64,000 nucleotides of DNA from positions 186,001 through 250,000 of the forward strand of contig CAVTOH010000004.1 in NCBI GenBank assembly GCA_963736295.1. The letters run 5' to 3'. Below are positions 8,927 to 16,910 of this stretch, in pieces. This DNA is from GMQP-bins7 sp963736295 (GTDB lineage: Bacteria; Actinomycetota; Thermoleophilia; Gaiellales; Gaiellaceae). Below the pieces are notes generated by a model that did not search any database, had not been told where the DNA came from, and saw only the letters and a list, made by a program, of their open reading frames with translations. Every line of letters begins with the position of its first letter. The first letter of the stretch is position 1. Made by a program: the position numbers and the translations under genes.

Positions 8927-9733
8927 TCAGGCTTGGCAGCGCGGGCAGTACCAGGTGCCTCTTCCTCCGACGCGCGCCTTCGCGATCGGCGTACCGCACC
9001 GGGGGCACCGCTCGCCCTCGCGGCCGTACACGCGGAATTCCTCCTGCATCGTGCCGGGCGAGCCGTCCGGGGCCGCGTAGTCCCTGAAGGTCGATCCCTG
9101 GCGCTCGATTCCGGTCCGCAGCGCCGCCCGGATCGCCCGGTGCACCCGGCCGACCTCTTCCGTGCCCAAGTCGTCGGCCGGACGGAGCGGGCTGACGCGT
9201 GCTCTCCAGAGCGCCTCGTCCGCGTAGATGTTCCCGAGCCCGGCCACGACGCGCTGATCGAGAAGGACGGCCTTCAGCGCCGCCCGGCGACGAGCGAGCT
9301 TGTCCGCGAGCCAGGCGGAAGTGAACGCGCTCCCGAGCGGCTCCGGGCCGTTCTTCAGGTCGAGATACGGTCCCAGCTCGGCCTCGTCGACGACGAGCCA
9401 CGTCCCGAACCGGCGAACGTCCCGGAAGACGAGAGTCGCGCCGTCGTCGAGCTCGATGATCGCGCGCTGGTGGCTCGTCGGCTCGAAGCCGAAGCTTCCG
9501 GTCATGCGCAGATGCACGAGGAGCGCGAGCCCGCTCTCCAGGCGCAGCACGAGGTACTTTCCGCGCCGCTCCACTGCGACGACGAGGTCGCCTTCGAGCT
9601 CCTCCGCAACCTCGAAGAGGTCGAACGGCCGGGTGAGGCGAGGATCGAGGATCTCCACGCGCGCCAGCACCCGCCCCTCGAGCCGCGGTGCGAGCTGGCC
9701 GCGGATCGTCTCGACCTCGGGCAGCTCGGGCAC
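8927..9733 (-). CDS. mutM: Formamidopyrimidine-DNA glycosylase
   Basis: 268 residues, the normal length. It excises 8-oxoguanine and FapyG and nicks the strand. The catalytic N-terminus PELPEVETIRGQL (Pro2 nucleophile, Glu3), the helix-two-turn-helix around VVAGLGNIYADEALWRA, and a C-terminal zinc finger (CPRCG near 8999, CPRC at the end) are all present. The start is GTG at 9733; TACGAT (complement of 9740-9745) ends 6 nt before it. Its -10 overlaps the -10 of the divergent methyltransferase. Position beside an iron-uptake operon fits oxidative-damage repair, but this may be coincidence. Confidence 0.95.
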   Translation of the reverse strand: MPELPEVETIRGQLAPRLEGRVLARVEILDPRLTRPFDLFEVAEELEGDLVVAVERRGKYLVLRLESGLALLVHLRMTGSFGFEPTSHQRAIIELDDGATLVFRDVRRFGTWLVVDEAELGPYLDLKNGPEPLGSAFTSAWLADKLARRRAALKAVLLDQRVVAGLGNIYADEALWRARVSPLRPADDLGTEEVGRVHRAIRAALRTGIERQGSTFRDYAAPDGSPGTMQEEFRVYGREGERCPRCGTPIAKARVGGRGTWYCPRCQA

Positions 9734-9739
9734 AGCTTC

Positions 9740-9749
9740 ATCGTAGGCT
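9740..9749. promoter_or_regulatory. Overlapping divergent -10 boxes, mutM and methyltransferase
   Basis: In ten bases, TACGAT (minus strand, 9740-9745) and TAGGCT (plus strand, 9744-9749) share two bases. They sit 6 nt and 10 nt from the GTG starts of mutM (9733) and the methyltransferase (9760). Both promoters could not be opened at once, so the two genes may be expressed in mutual exclusion. Confidence 0.4.
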
Positions 9750-9759
9750 TGCGAGACGC

Positions 9760-10566
9760 GTGACGACCGAGCAGCCGCAGACCTGGCACCACGGCCTCAT
9801 TGCTCGGTACTGGGCGGAGTTCAACGACGACTTCCGGCCGCACGAGATCCCGTACTTCCAGAGGTTCATCGAGAGCGACGGGCAGCCCGCGCTCGACGTC
9901 GCGTGCGGCACCGGCCGGCTCCTCCTCCCGTTCCTTCGCGCGGGGCTGGACGTAGACGGCTGCGACGTGTCGGCGGACATGATCGCCCTCTGCCGGGAGA
10001 AGGCGGAGCGTGAAGGGCTCGCGCCGAACCTGTACGTGCAGGCGATGCACGCACTCGACCTGCCGCGCCGCTACCGGACGATCTTCGTGTGCGGGGCGTT
10101 CGGCCTGGGCAGCGACCGAGAGCAGGACCTCGAGGCGGTCCGCCGCTTCCACCACTATCTGGAACCGGGCGGCACGCTGCTCGTCGACGTCGAGGTGCCA
10201 TATGCGGACGCCGAGCAGTGGAGGTACTGGCCGAAGGACGGGCGTGAGTCGCTGCCGGAGGCCGCCGAGCCACCGCAAGGACGAAGGCGCGCCCCTGACG
10301 GGGCCGAGTACGGGTTGCGCTCTAGGTACCTCGCGTTCGATCCGCTCGAGCAGCGCGTCTCCCTGGAGATGCACGCGCAGATGTGGCGCAACGACACGCT
10401 CGAGGCCGAGGAGGTTCACCGCCTCGACATCGGTCTGTACTTCAAGAACGAGCTGCTCCTGACCCTCGAGCGCGCCGGCTTCGAGAACGTCGTCGTCCAC
10501 GGAGATCACGTCGAGGCACAGCCGACGGCTGACGACGACTTCATCGTCTTCGTCGCGCGAAAGTAG
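9760..10566 (+). CDS. Class I SAM-dependent methyltransferase
   Basis: 268 residues. The SAM-binding motif I is ALDVACGTGRLLLPFLRAG (about 47-65), followed by the acidic loop VDGCDVSADM and a post-I segment ALDLPRRYRTIFVCG. The C-terminal half has a beta-rich insertion (YLAFDPLEQRVSLEMHAQMW) common in small-molecule methyltransferases. The substrate is not identifiable. The GTG start at 9760 follows TAGGCT by 10 nt; an upstream frame would run into mutM antisense. It ends 16 bp before the corrected end of the convergent deoA. Confidence 0.85.
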   Translation: MTTEQPQTWHHGLIARYWAEFNDDFRPHEIPYFQRFIESDGQPALDVACGTGRLLLPFLRAGLDVDGCDVSADMIALCREKAEREGLAPNLYVQAMHALDLPRRYRTIFVCGAFGLGSDREQDLEAVRRFHHYLEPGGTLLVDVEVPYADAEQWRYWPKDGRESLPEAAEPPQGRRRAPDGAEYGLRSRYLAFDPLEQRVSLEMHAQMWRNDTLEAEEVHRLDIGLYFKNELLLTLERAGFENVVVHGDHVEAQPTADDDFIVFVARK

Positions 10567-10581
10567 CGTTTCGCAGCGCCG

Positions 10582-11879
10582 CTACTCGATGACGTCGAGC
10601 AGGATTCCGTGCGCGGGCGGTGGAACGTCGCCTATCTCGTAAGCAGCGAGCACGGCGGTCGCCGCCTGTTCCGCGAGGCGTCGTCGCGAGCATGGATCTC
10701 GGCGAGCACGTCGCCAGCCGCGACCTCGTCACCGCGCTTCACACGGCACATGACCCCCACCGAATGGTCGATCGCGTCCTCCTTCGTTCGGCGCCCGGCA
10801 CCGAGCTCCAGCGCAGCGATACCCACCGCCAGGGCGCCGAGCTGCGTCACCACCCCACCGCGCGGAGCGATGACCTCCCGTACCACCGGCGCGGCCGGCA
10901 AGCGCGACAGATCGGGATCTCCGCCCTGGGCTCGGATCCAGCTCTCGTACGCCTCGAGCGCGGAGCCGTCGGTCGTTGCGGCTCGTGCTCGCTGCAGGCC
11001 CTCGTCCCGGTCGACGCCGAGATCGGAGAGCGAGAGGAGCCACGCGCACGCGTCGAGCACCAGCTCGCTGAAGTCCGGCGGGCCGCTGCCGCTGATCGTC
11101 GCCACTGCTTCGCGGATCTCGAGCGCGTTCCCGACCGCCTGGCCGAGCGGCTGCTCCATGTCCGTGAGCAGGCACACGACCCGCCGACCGGCGCGTTGCC
11201 CCAGTTCGACCATCTGCTCGGCGAGGACGCGCGCGTCGTCGAGCGTCTTCATGAACGCGCCGTCGCCGACCTTGACGTCGAGCACGATCGCGTCCGCCCC
11301 TGCGGCGATCTTCTTCGACATGATCGAGGAGGCGATGAGCGGCACGATGTCGACCGTCGCGGTCACGTCTCGCAGGCCGTAGAGGCTCTTGTCAGCCGGC
11401 ACGAGATCCGCCGACGTGCCGACGATCGCAAGGCCGACGTTGCGCACCTGCTCGACGAACTCGTCGGTCGTGAGCTCGACCCGGAAGCCGGGGATCGACT
11501 CGAGCTTGTCGAGCGTTCCGCCGGTGTGACCGAGACCGCGACCGCTCATCTTCCCGAAGGGAACGCCGCACGCCGCGACGATCGGGCCAACCGCAATCGA
11601 AGTCTTGTCCCCCACTCCGCCCGTCGAGTGCTTGTCGACGACGCGCCGGCCGAGCGCCGCGCCCATGTCGAGCGTCTCGCCCGACTGGATGAACGCCTCC
11701 GTCAACGCGTAGGTCTCGGGGCCGGTGAGCCCCCGGAAGTAGACGGCCATGCACCACGCGGCCATCTGGTAGTCGGGGATCTCGCCGGAGGCGTAGCCCG
11801 ACACGAGAGCCACGATCTCCTCAGCAGAGTGCTCCCCGCCGTCCCGCTTCCGCTCGATGAGGTCGGCGGCGCGGATCAC
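10582..11879 (-). CDS. deoA: Pyrimidine-nucleoside (thymidine) phosphorylase, 3' frameshift
   Basis: Phosphorolyses thymidine/uridine to base and (deoxy)ribose 1-phosphate. The family signature is present: VVDKHSTGGVGDKTS, SGRGLGHTGGTLDKLE and DVKVGDGAFMKT. The uninterrupted frame ends at 10632 with an un-family-like basic tail. A one-base shift near 10678 restores LAEQAATAVLAAYEIG and GILLDVIE, with a TAG at 10582-10584, giving about 432 residues, the family length. I take the longer form as the true gene and the shift as a likely sequencing indel. The ATG overlaps the TGA of deoB (ATGA), and the ribose 1-phosphate made here is the DeoB substrate. Confidence 0.92.
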
Positions 11880-13042
11880 AGCTCGATCGCGCGGCCTGGC
11901 AGCTTTCTTCCCGGCGACTTGCCGCCGAGCCAGGAGTTCACCGTGTAGCCGACGTCGGCGAACTCTCCGTCCTCGTGGACACGTCCAGAGGCGTTGCGAC
12001 CGGCCGCGTAGGCGAGCAGCAACGCGTGCTCGCGCGAGTGATCGGTGGACGGCGTCGTCGGGTCACAGCCGTGATCCGAGGACAGGATCAAGAGGTCGCC
12101 GGGATGAAGCGCTTCAAGGATGTCGGACAACCGGCGATCGAAGTCCTGAAGGCACCGGTGGAAGTTGACCGGGTCGTTGCGATGGCCCCAGAGCATGTCC
12201 GTCTCGACCAGGTTCACGAACACGAGCCCGCTCTCGATCTCCTGCAAGAGCTCGATCGTGCGGGAGATGCCCTCGACGTTCGACCTCGTCGGGCTCGACT
12301 CGTCGACGCCCTGGCCGGCGAAGATGTCCCCGATCTTCCCGACGCCGTACACGGTGTTGCCGGCGTCGCGGATCGTCGTCAGGTAGTTGGGCGCGGGCGG
12401 GTGCAGAGAGAAGTCGTGGCGGTTCGGTGTGCGCTCGTAGTGCTCGGGCTCGCCCACGAAAGGCCGAGCGATCACGCGTCCGACAGCATGTCTCCCGGTG
12501 AGGATCTCTCGCGCGACCCGGCAGCCCTCGTAGAGCTCCTCGAGCGGGATGGTCTCCTCGTGCGCGGCGATCTGGAAGACGGAGTCCGCGGACGTGTACA
12601 CGATCCATTTCCCGGTCCGCTGATGCTCCTCGCCGAGCTCCTGGATGATCTCCGTCCCCGAGGCCGGCTTGTTGCCGATGACACCGCGACCCGTGCGATT
12701 CATGAACGGGTCGATCACGTCATCGGGGAAGCCGTGCCGGTACGTCGGGAAGGCTGTCGGAGTGACGATCCCCATCATCTCCCAGTGGCCTGTGGTGGTG
12801 TCCTTGCCCTTCGACCGCTCGAGAAGGCGGCCAGCGACCGCCGGAGCGCCTGGGTGTGGAGGGCAGCCCTCGAGCGGCATGATGTTTCCGAGCCCGAGCG
12901 CCTCCATGTTGGGGAGATCGAGCCCGCCGACTGCCTTTGCGAGATTGCCGAGCGTGTTCGAGCCCTCGTCCCCGTATTCGGCGGCATCGGGCAACTCCCC
13001 CGCCCCGACGGCGTCGAGGACGATCACGCACACACGCGGCAC
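11876..13042 (-). CDS. deoB: Phosphopentomutase
   Basis: 388 residues, full length. It interconverts (deoxy)ribose 1- and 5-phosphates, passing nucleoside sugars into the pentose pathway. It belongs to the alkaline-phosphatase-like metalloenzymes: VIVLDAVGAGELPDA at the N-terminus, TTTGHWEMMG (catalytic Thr region), and metal ligands in LVETDMLWGHRND, SSDHGCDP and STDHSREH. GTG start at 13042; a GGCAGGA stretch lies upstream and a TAGAAT hexamer sits about 50 bp upstream, so this gene may have a real leader, unlike its neighbours. First gene of a deoB-deoA operon. Confidence 0.96.
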   Translation of the reverse strand: MPRVCVIVLDAVGAGELPDAAEYGDEGSNTLGNLAKAVGGLDLPNMEALGLGNIMPLEGCPPHPGAPAVAGRLLERSKGKDTTTGHWEMMGIVTPTAFPTYRHGFPDDVIDPFMNRTGRGVIGNKPASGTEIIQELGEEHQRTGKWIVYTSADSVFQIAAHEETIPLEELYEGCRVAREILTGRHAVGRVIARPFVGEPEHYERTPNRHDFSLHPPAPNYLTTIRDAGNTVYGVGKIGDIFAGQGVDESSPTRSNVEGISRTIELLQEIESGLVFVNLVETDMLWGHRNDPVNFHRCLQDFDRRLSDILEALHPGDLLILSSDHGCDPTTPSTDHSREHALLLAYAAGRNASGRVHEDGEFADVGYTVNSWLGGKSPGRKLPGRAIEL

Positions 13043-13103
13043 TAGGCCGTGGTCCTGCCGTGCGTGACTACGCCGTCGGGCACGGCGCTATTCTACGTCG
13101 GCT

Positions 13104-13430
13104 TTGGACGCAGCCCTCGGCCTCCTCCTGCTCGTCGGTTACATCATCGGGATCGTCGGTCTCGCGGCTCTCGTGACCTACGGCGCGATCAAGCTCTTCC
13201 CGACGAAGGACCGTCCGAGCAAGCAGAAAGACGACGATGCGCCGCCTCCTGCGGACGACGGCAATGCCGCGGGCAGGCTCTTCCGCAAGGCGAAGCGCGA
13301 AGCTGACCGGTTAGGGCTCGACGCGCGGTCTACGCGACGCCTGCAGCGAGCGCGTCGTCGAGCGGCGTGTACTCGAGGCCGTGTGCCTCGGCTACGGCCT
13401 CGTACGTCACCTTTCCGCCGACGACATTGA
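13104..13430 (+). CDS. Putative small single-pass membrane protein
   Basis: A TTG-initiated frame whose first 33 residues form a membrane segment (LGLLLLVGYIIGIVGLAALV), followed by a charged, Pro-rich cytoplasmic tail (DDDAPPPADDG, LFRKAKREADR). The last third is Arg-rich, overlaps the 3' end of ald on the other strand, and is unlikely to be translated; a one-base shift near 13300 would end the protein at about 66 residues. No family recognised. It lies divergent from deoB. I trust only the membrane part. Confidence 0.35.
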   Translation: MDAALGLLLLVGYIIGIVGLAALVTYGAIKLFPTKDRPSKQKDDDAPPPADDGNAAGRLFRKAKREADRLGLDARSTRRLQRARRRAACTRGRVPRLRPRTSPFRRRH

Positions 13431-14454
13431 CGCCCTTCGCGAGCGCCGCATCGCGACGGATCGCCTCGACGGCGCCGTGCTCCGCGATCGCCTCGACGTA
13501 CGCGAGCGTGACGTTCGTCAAGGCCCGCGTAGACGTGATCGGCACCGCGCCTGGCATGTTCGCGACGCAGTAGTGGATGACGCCGGCGACCGTGTACACG
13601 GGATCGTCGTGCGTCGTCGGCTTCGACGTCTCCGCGCACCCGCCCTGGTCGATCGCGACGTCGACGAACACCGCGCTGTCCTTCATCGTCCCGAGCATCT
13701 CCCGGGTGATGAGCTTCGGCGCGAGCGCGCCGGGGATGAGGACGGCTCCGATCGTCAGGTCGGCGTCCTTGACCGACTCCTCGAGCTGAAGGGTCGAGGA
13801 CATGAGGAGCTGAACGCGGCCGCTCAGGATCTGCTCGAGGAAGCGCATCCGGTCGACTGAGCGCTCGAGGATCGTCACCTGCGCGCCCATCCCGAGCGCG
13901 ATGACGGCGGCGTTGTAGCCCACCATGCCGCCCCCGATGACGACCACGCGCGCCGGCGCAACGCCTGCGACACCGCCGAGGAGGATCCCGCGGCCGCCCT
14001 TCGGCTTCTCGAGATGATCGGCCCCGGCCTGCGGGGCGAGCCTGCCTGCGATCTCGCTCATCGGGGCGAGCAAGGGCAGCGCCCCGCGATCGGTCTCGAC
14101 CGTCTCGTACGCGATGGCGGTGATCCCCGAGTCCAGGAGAGCCCGCGTGAGCGGCTCGTCCGCCGCGATGTGCAGGTAGGTGAAGAGCGTGAGCCCCTCG
14201 CGGAGCCTCGGGTACTCGACCGCGATCGGCTCCTTCACCTTGAGGAGCAGCTCTGCGCGCTCCCACACGTCGTCGACCGCATGGATCGTGCCCCCCGCGC
14301 GCTCGTACGCGGAGTCGGGGAACGCGCTGCCGACCCCGGCGCCCTCCTCGACGAGCACTTCGTGCCCCTGCTGAACGAGCTCGCGGCACCCGGCAGGGGT
14401 CAGCGCGACCCTGTACTCCTGCGGCTTGATCTCCTTCGCGACGCCGATCCTCAT
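13330..14454 (-). CDS. ald: Alanine dehydrogenase
   Basis: 374 residues. Reversible NAD-dependent deamination of L-alanine to pyruvate and ammonia. The N-terminus MRIGVAKEIKPQEYRVALTP, the substrate-binding VKEP and FTYLHIAAD segments, the Rossmann motif VVVIGGGMVGYNAAVIALGMG, and INITRAL-like TSTRALTNVTLAY all match the family, and the length is normal. The ATG at 14454 gives the exact family N-terminus; an upstream in-frame start adds 20 unrelated residues. TACAGT (complement of 14466-14471) lies 11 nt upstream. It is divergent from the VOC protein gene. Confidence 0.95.
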   Translation of the reverse strand: MRIGVAKEIKPQEYRVALTPAGCRELVQQGHEVLVEEGAGVGSAFPDSAYERAGGTIHAVDDVWERAELLLKVKEPIAVEYPRLREGLTLFTYLHIAADEPLTRALLDSGITAIAYETVETDRGALPLLAPMSEIAGRLAPQAGADHLEKPKGGRGILLGGVAGVAPARVVVIGGGMVGYNAAVIALGMGAQVTILERSVDRMRFLEQILSGRVQLLMSSTLQLEESVKDADLTIGAVLIPGALAPKLITREMLGTMKDSAVFVDVAIDQGGCAETSKPTTHDDPVYTVAGVIHYCVANMPGAVPITSTRALTNVTLAYVEAIAEHGAVEAIRRDAALAKGVNVVGGKVTYEAVAEAHGLEYTPLDDALAAGVA

Positions 14455-14522
14455 TGGCGGGCGGGACTGTATCGGCTCACCGGGCGCGCTCCGCGCGACG
14501 ATCGTGATATGCATGGCTGGTC

Positions 14523-14942
14523 GTGGAGCAGCGGATCAGCTTGATCACGCTCGGGGTCGCGGACGTCGAACGGGCGCGGGCCTTCTACGAGGCGCTCGGG
14601 TGGACGACCTCCGCCGAGCCGGGCTCGGACGTCGTCTTCTTCCAGGCCGGCGGCATGATCGTGGCGCTCTGGGGGCGGGAGCAGCTCGCCGAGGACAGCG
14701 TCGTCTCCGACACCGGCGGCTGGGGTGGGACCACCCTCGCCCAGAACGTCGGCTCCCCGGCCGAGGTCGATGCCGTGCTGGTCGAGGTCGAAGCCGCCGG
14801 GGCGACGATCGCCCGGGCGGGCGCCGAGACGTTCTGGGGCGGCTACTCGGGGGTCTTCCATGACCCGGACGGCCACGCATGGGAGGTCGCGCACAACCCG
14901 TTCTGGACGCTCCGCGACGACGGCTCGGTCAGCCTGTCGTAG
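14523..14942 (+). CDS. VOC-family (glyoxalase/bleomycin-resistance-like) protein
   Basis: 139 residues with the paired beta-alpha-beta-beta-beta modules of the vicinal-oxygen-chelate fold: SLITLGVADVERARAFYEALG at the N-terminus and FHDPDGHAWEVAHNP near the C-terminus. The second-half His and Glu are present as usual, but where glyoxalase I has its first metal His this protein has Thr (ITLGV), so classical metal-dependent glyoxalase activity is doubtful. Function unassigned. GTG start at 14523. It ends 1 bp before the convergent aldo/keto reductase. Confidence 0.85.
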   Translation: MEQRISLITLGVADVERARAFYEALGWTTSAEPGSDVVFFQAGGMIVALWGREQLAEDSVVSDTGGWGGTTLAQNVGSPAEVDAVLVEVEAAGATIARAGAETFWGGYSGVFHDPDGHAWEVAHNPFWTLRDDGSVSLS

Positions 14943-14943
14943 C

Positions 14944-15723
14944 TCAGCGTTGCGCGAGGCTTTCCACGAGCGCCCGCAGCTCGGGCGGCAGCGGAGCCGA
15001 ACCGGCGCGGGCGTTCTCGACCGCCCGCTCCGGGCGCGACGTCGCGGGGATGATGGCGTCGACGCGCGGGTCCGAGAGCACCCACGCGAGCAGCGCTTGA
15101 CCCCAGGTCTCGACGCCGAGCTCACGAAGCGGCTCGAGGTCGGCCACCGGTGGCTCGTGCTGCAGGAGCGGTGCGCCGGTGCCGCCGAACGGCCGCATCA
15201 CGATCACCGCGATGCCCTTGCCCTCGGCTAGCGGCAGAATCCTGCGCTCGGCGTCGCGTTCCAGCGGATTGAGCGGGATCTGCACCGTGTCGAAGCGGCC
15301 GGTCTCCAGAGCCGTCTCGAGCTCGTCGAACGACCCTGCGTCCCAATGTGTGACGCCGATGCGGTCGATCCGTCCCGCATCGCGCTCTTCCTCGATCCAC
15401 TCGAGGTGCTCCTGCCATGCGACGAGGTTGTGCACCTGCTCGACGTCGACCCTGCCGAAGAACCGCCGCTGCGCTTCGTACTGCTGCCTGCCCTCGTCGA
15501 TCCTCGGCGTCCAGATCTTCGTCGCGATCGTCACTCGATCCCGGCGCTCGCCGAGCGCGCTGCCGAGCGAGCTCTCGGCCGCGCCGTACATGGGAGAGGA
15601 GTCGAATAGCCGGACACCCGCGTCGAATGCTGCCGCGACGACGTCTTGCGCGAGCCCGACGTCACCTTCGAACGTCCGGTACGTGCCGAGCCCGACGACC
15701 GGCCCGAGCTTGCGGCTCTCCAC
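14944..15723 (-). CDS. Aldo/keto reductase
   Basis: 259 residues. The catalytic tetrad of the superfamily is visible: Asp41 and Tyr46 in FDSSPMYGAAESSLG, Lys69 in TIATKIW and His98 in VEQVHNL. The NADP-binding end has IIPATSRPERAVENARAG. It is somewhat short (typical 280-330) but complete in motifs. Substrate unknown. The GTG start lies 3 nt after the stop of the M20 peptidase gene upstream, so the two are cotranscribed. Confidence 0.9.
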   Translation of the reverse strand: MESRKLGPVVGLGTYRTFEGDVGLAQDVVAAAFDAGVRLFDSSPMYGAAESSLGSALGERRDRVTIATKIWTPRIDEGRQQYEAQRRFFGRVDVEQVHNLVAWQEHLEWIEEERDAGRIDRIGVTHWDAGSFDELETALETGRFDTVQIPLNPLERDAERRILPLAEGKGIAVIVMRPFGGTGAPLLQHEPPVADLEPLRELGVETWGQALLAWVLSDPRVDAIIPATSRPERAVENARAGSAPLPPELRALVESLAQR

Positions 15724-15726
15724 GAG

Positions 15727-16860
15727 CTAGTCCATTTCGCGCGCGGCGTCGACGAGCGCGAGCGTGACGTCGACCATCGCGTCCAGGTCAGCGACGGCAA
15801 TGTGCTCGTCGGGCGTATGGATCTCCATCATCCCGTTCGCGAGGTTCACGCACCAGAGGCCACGCGCGTTGAAGACGTTCGCGTCCGCTCCGCCGCCGCT
15901 CAGCGCGTACGAGGGCTCGAAGCCCGCCGTGCGGAGCGCCGTCGCGGCCAGGCGGACCGGCTCATCAGCCTCGCGAAAGCGGTAGCCCGGGAAGCTCGGG
16001 CGCACGTCCGACTCGAGCTCGCACTCGGACATGCTCGCCGCGAAGGCCGCCGTCTCGAGCATCTCGCGGACCAGGTCCGTCGCCTTGCTCTCGTCGTGCG
16101 AGCGAACCTCGGCCGTGAACGAGCACCACTCCGGGACGACGTTGCGGGCCGTTCCACCCTTGATCTCCCCGACGTTCGCGCTCGTCTCGTCGTCGACGCG
16201 GCCGAGACGGAAGTCGGCGATCGCCCGCGCCGCCGCCCCGATCGCCGAGCGACCGTCCTCGGGATTCATGCCGGCGTGCGCTGCTCGTCCGTGGAAGCGG
16301 AAGTCGAGCAGCCGCCCGTGCGGCGAGCCGAGGACGATCTCGCCGATCGGAGCGCCCTGGTCGTAGACGAAGCCCGTCCGCGCGACGAGGCGCGTGTGGT
16401 CGAAGGCGCCTGCACCGCGCAGCGAGACCTCCTCCTGAGCCGTGAAGAGGAGCTCGATGCCCGCGTGCGGGAGACCTTCGCCGAGGATGCGGCGCGTCGC
16501 CTCGAGCATGACGGCGACCGCGGCCTTGTTGTCCGAGCCCAGGATCGTGCCGGCTGCGTTTCGCACGATGCCGTCGTCGACGACAGGGTCGATCGCCGCC
16601 TCCGGGGGAACCGTGTCCGTGTGAGCGCAGATGAAGATCGGCGTCCCGCCGCCGTTCGTCGCCGGAAGCCGGCAGTAGATGTTCCCGGTGTCGCCCTCGA
16701 GAGGTCCTGCGGCGTCGTCCTCGTCCCAGGCCAGGTCGAGCTTCGTGAGGTACGAGCCGACGCGATCCGCGACTGCACGTTCGTGCCCGGAAGGGCTGGG
16801 AAGGGCGCAGAGCTCGAGAAAGAGGTCGAGAAGAGGCGAGGAGAGCTCCGGTTGCTCCAC
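15727..16860 (-). CDS. M20-family metallopeptidase (PepT-like tripeptidase)
   Basis: About 377 residues. The two-zinc co-catalytic site is visible in ICAHTDTVPP, GSDNKAAVAVMLEA, TAQEEVSLRGA and the C-terminal NGMMEIHTPDEHI; HGRAAHAGMNPEDG is the dimerisation/lid region. The closest family type is tripeptide aminopeptidase, acting on cytosolic peptides. Two in-frame starts exist: ATG 16869 and GTG 16860. I chose 16860 because TAGGAT (complement of 16868-16873) ends 7 nt before it and overlaps the ATG, which would exclude the ATG from a leaderless transcript. Divergent from the GH13 gene. Confidence 0.9.
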   Translation of the reverse strand: MEQPELSSPLLDLFLELCALPSPSGHERAVADRVGSYLTKLDLAWDEDDAAGPLEGDTGNIYCRLPATNGGGTPIFICAHTDTVPPEAAIDPVVDDGIVRNAAGTILGSDNKAAVAVMLEATRRILGEGLPHAGIELLFTAQEEVSLRGAGAFDHTRLVARTGFVYDQGAPIGEIVLGSPHGRLLDFRFHGRAAHAGMNPEDGRSAIGAAARAIADFRLGRVDDETSANVGEIKGGTARNVVPEWCSFTAEVRSHDESKATDLVREMLETAAFAASMSECELESDVRPSFPGYRFREADEPVRLAATALRTAGFEPSYALSGGGADANVFNARGLWCVNLANGMMEIHTPDEHIAVADLDAMVDVTLALVDAAREMD

Positions 16861-16896
16861 GCGCCGCATCCTACGGGCGGCCCCGCCTCACGAGGC

Positions 16897-16902
16897 TAAC
16901 CT
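16897..16902 (+). promoter_or_regulatory. -10 element of the GH13 gene
   Basis: TAACCT lies 8 nt before the ATG at 16911, consistent with a leaderless transcript. It is 24 bp from the opposing TAGGAT of the M20 peptidase gene. Confidence 0.45.
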
Positions 16903-16910
16903 CTCGCGCC

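Noticed and set aside
15646..16899. A 417-codon plus-strand frame opposite the aldo/keto reductase and M20 peptidase genes
   Set aside because: Arg/Glu/Asp/Val-rich antisense shadow without motifs; both opposing genes are well supported.
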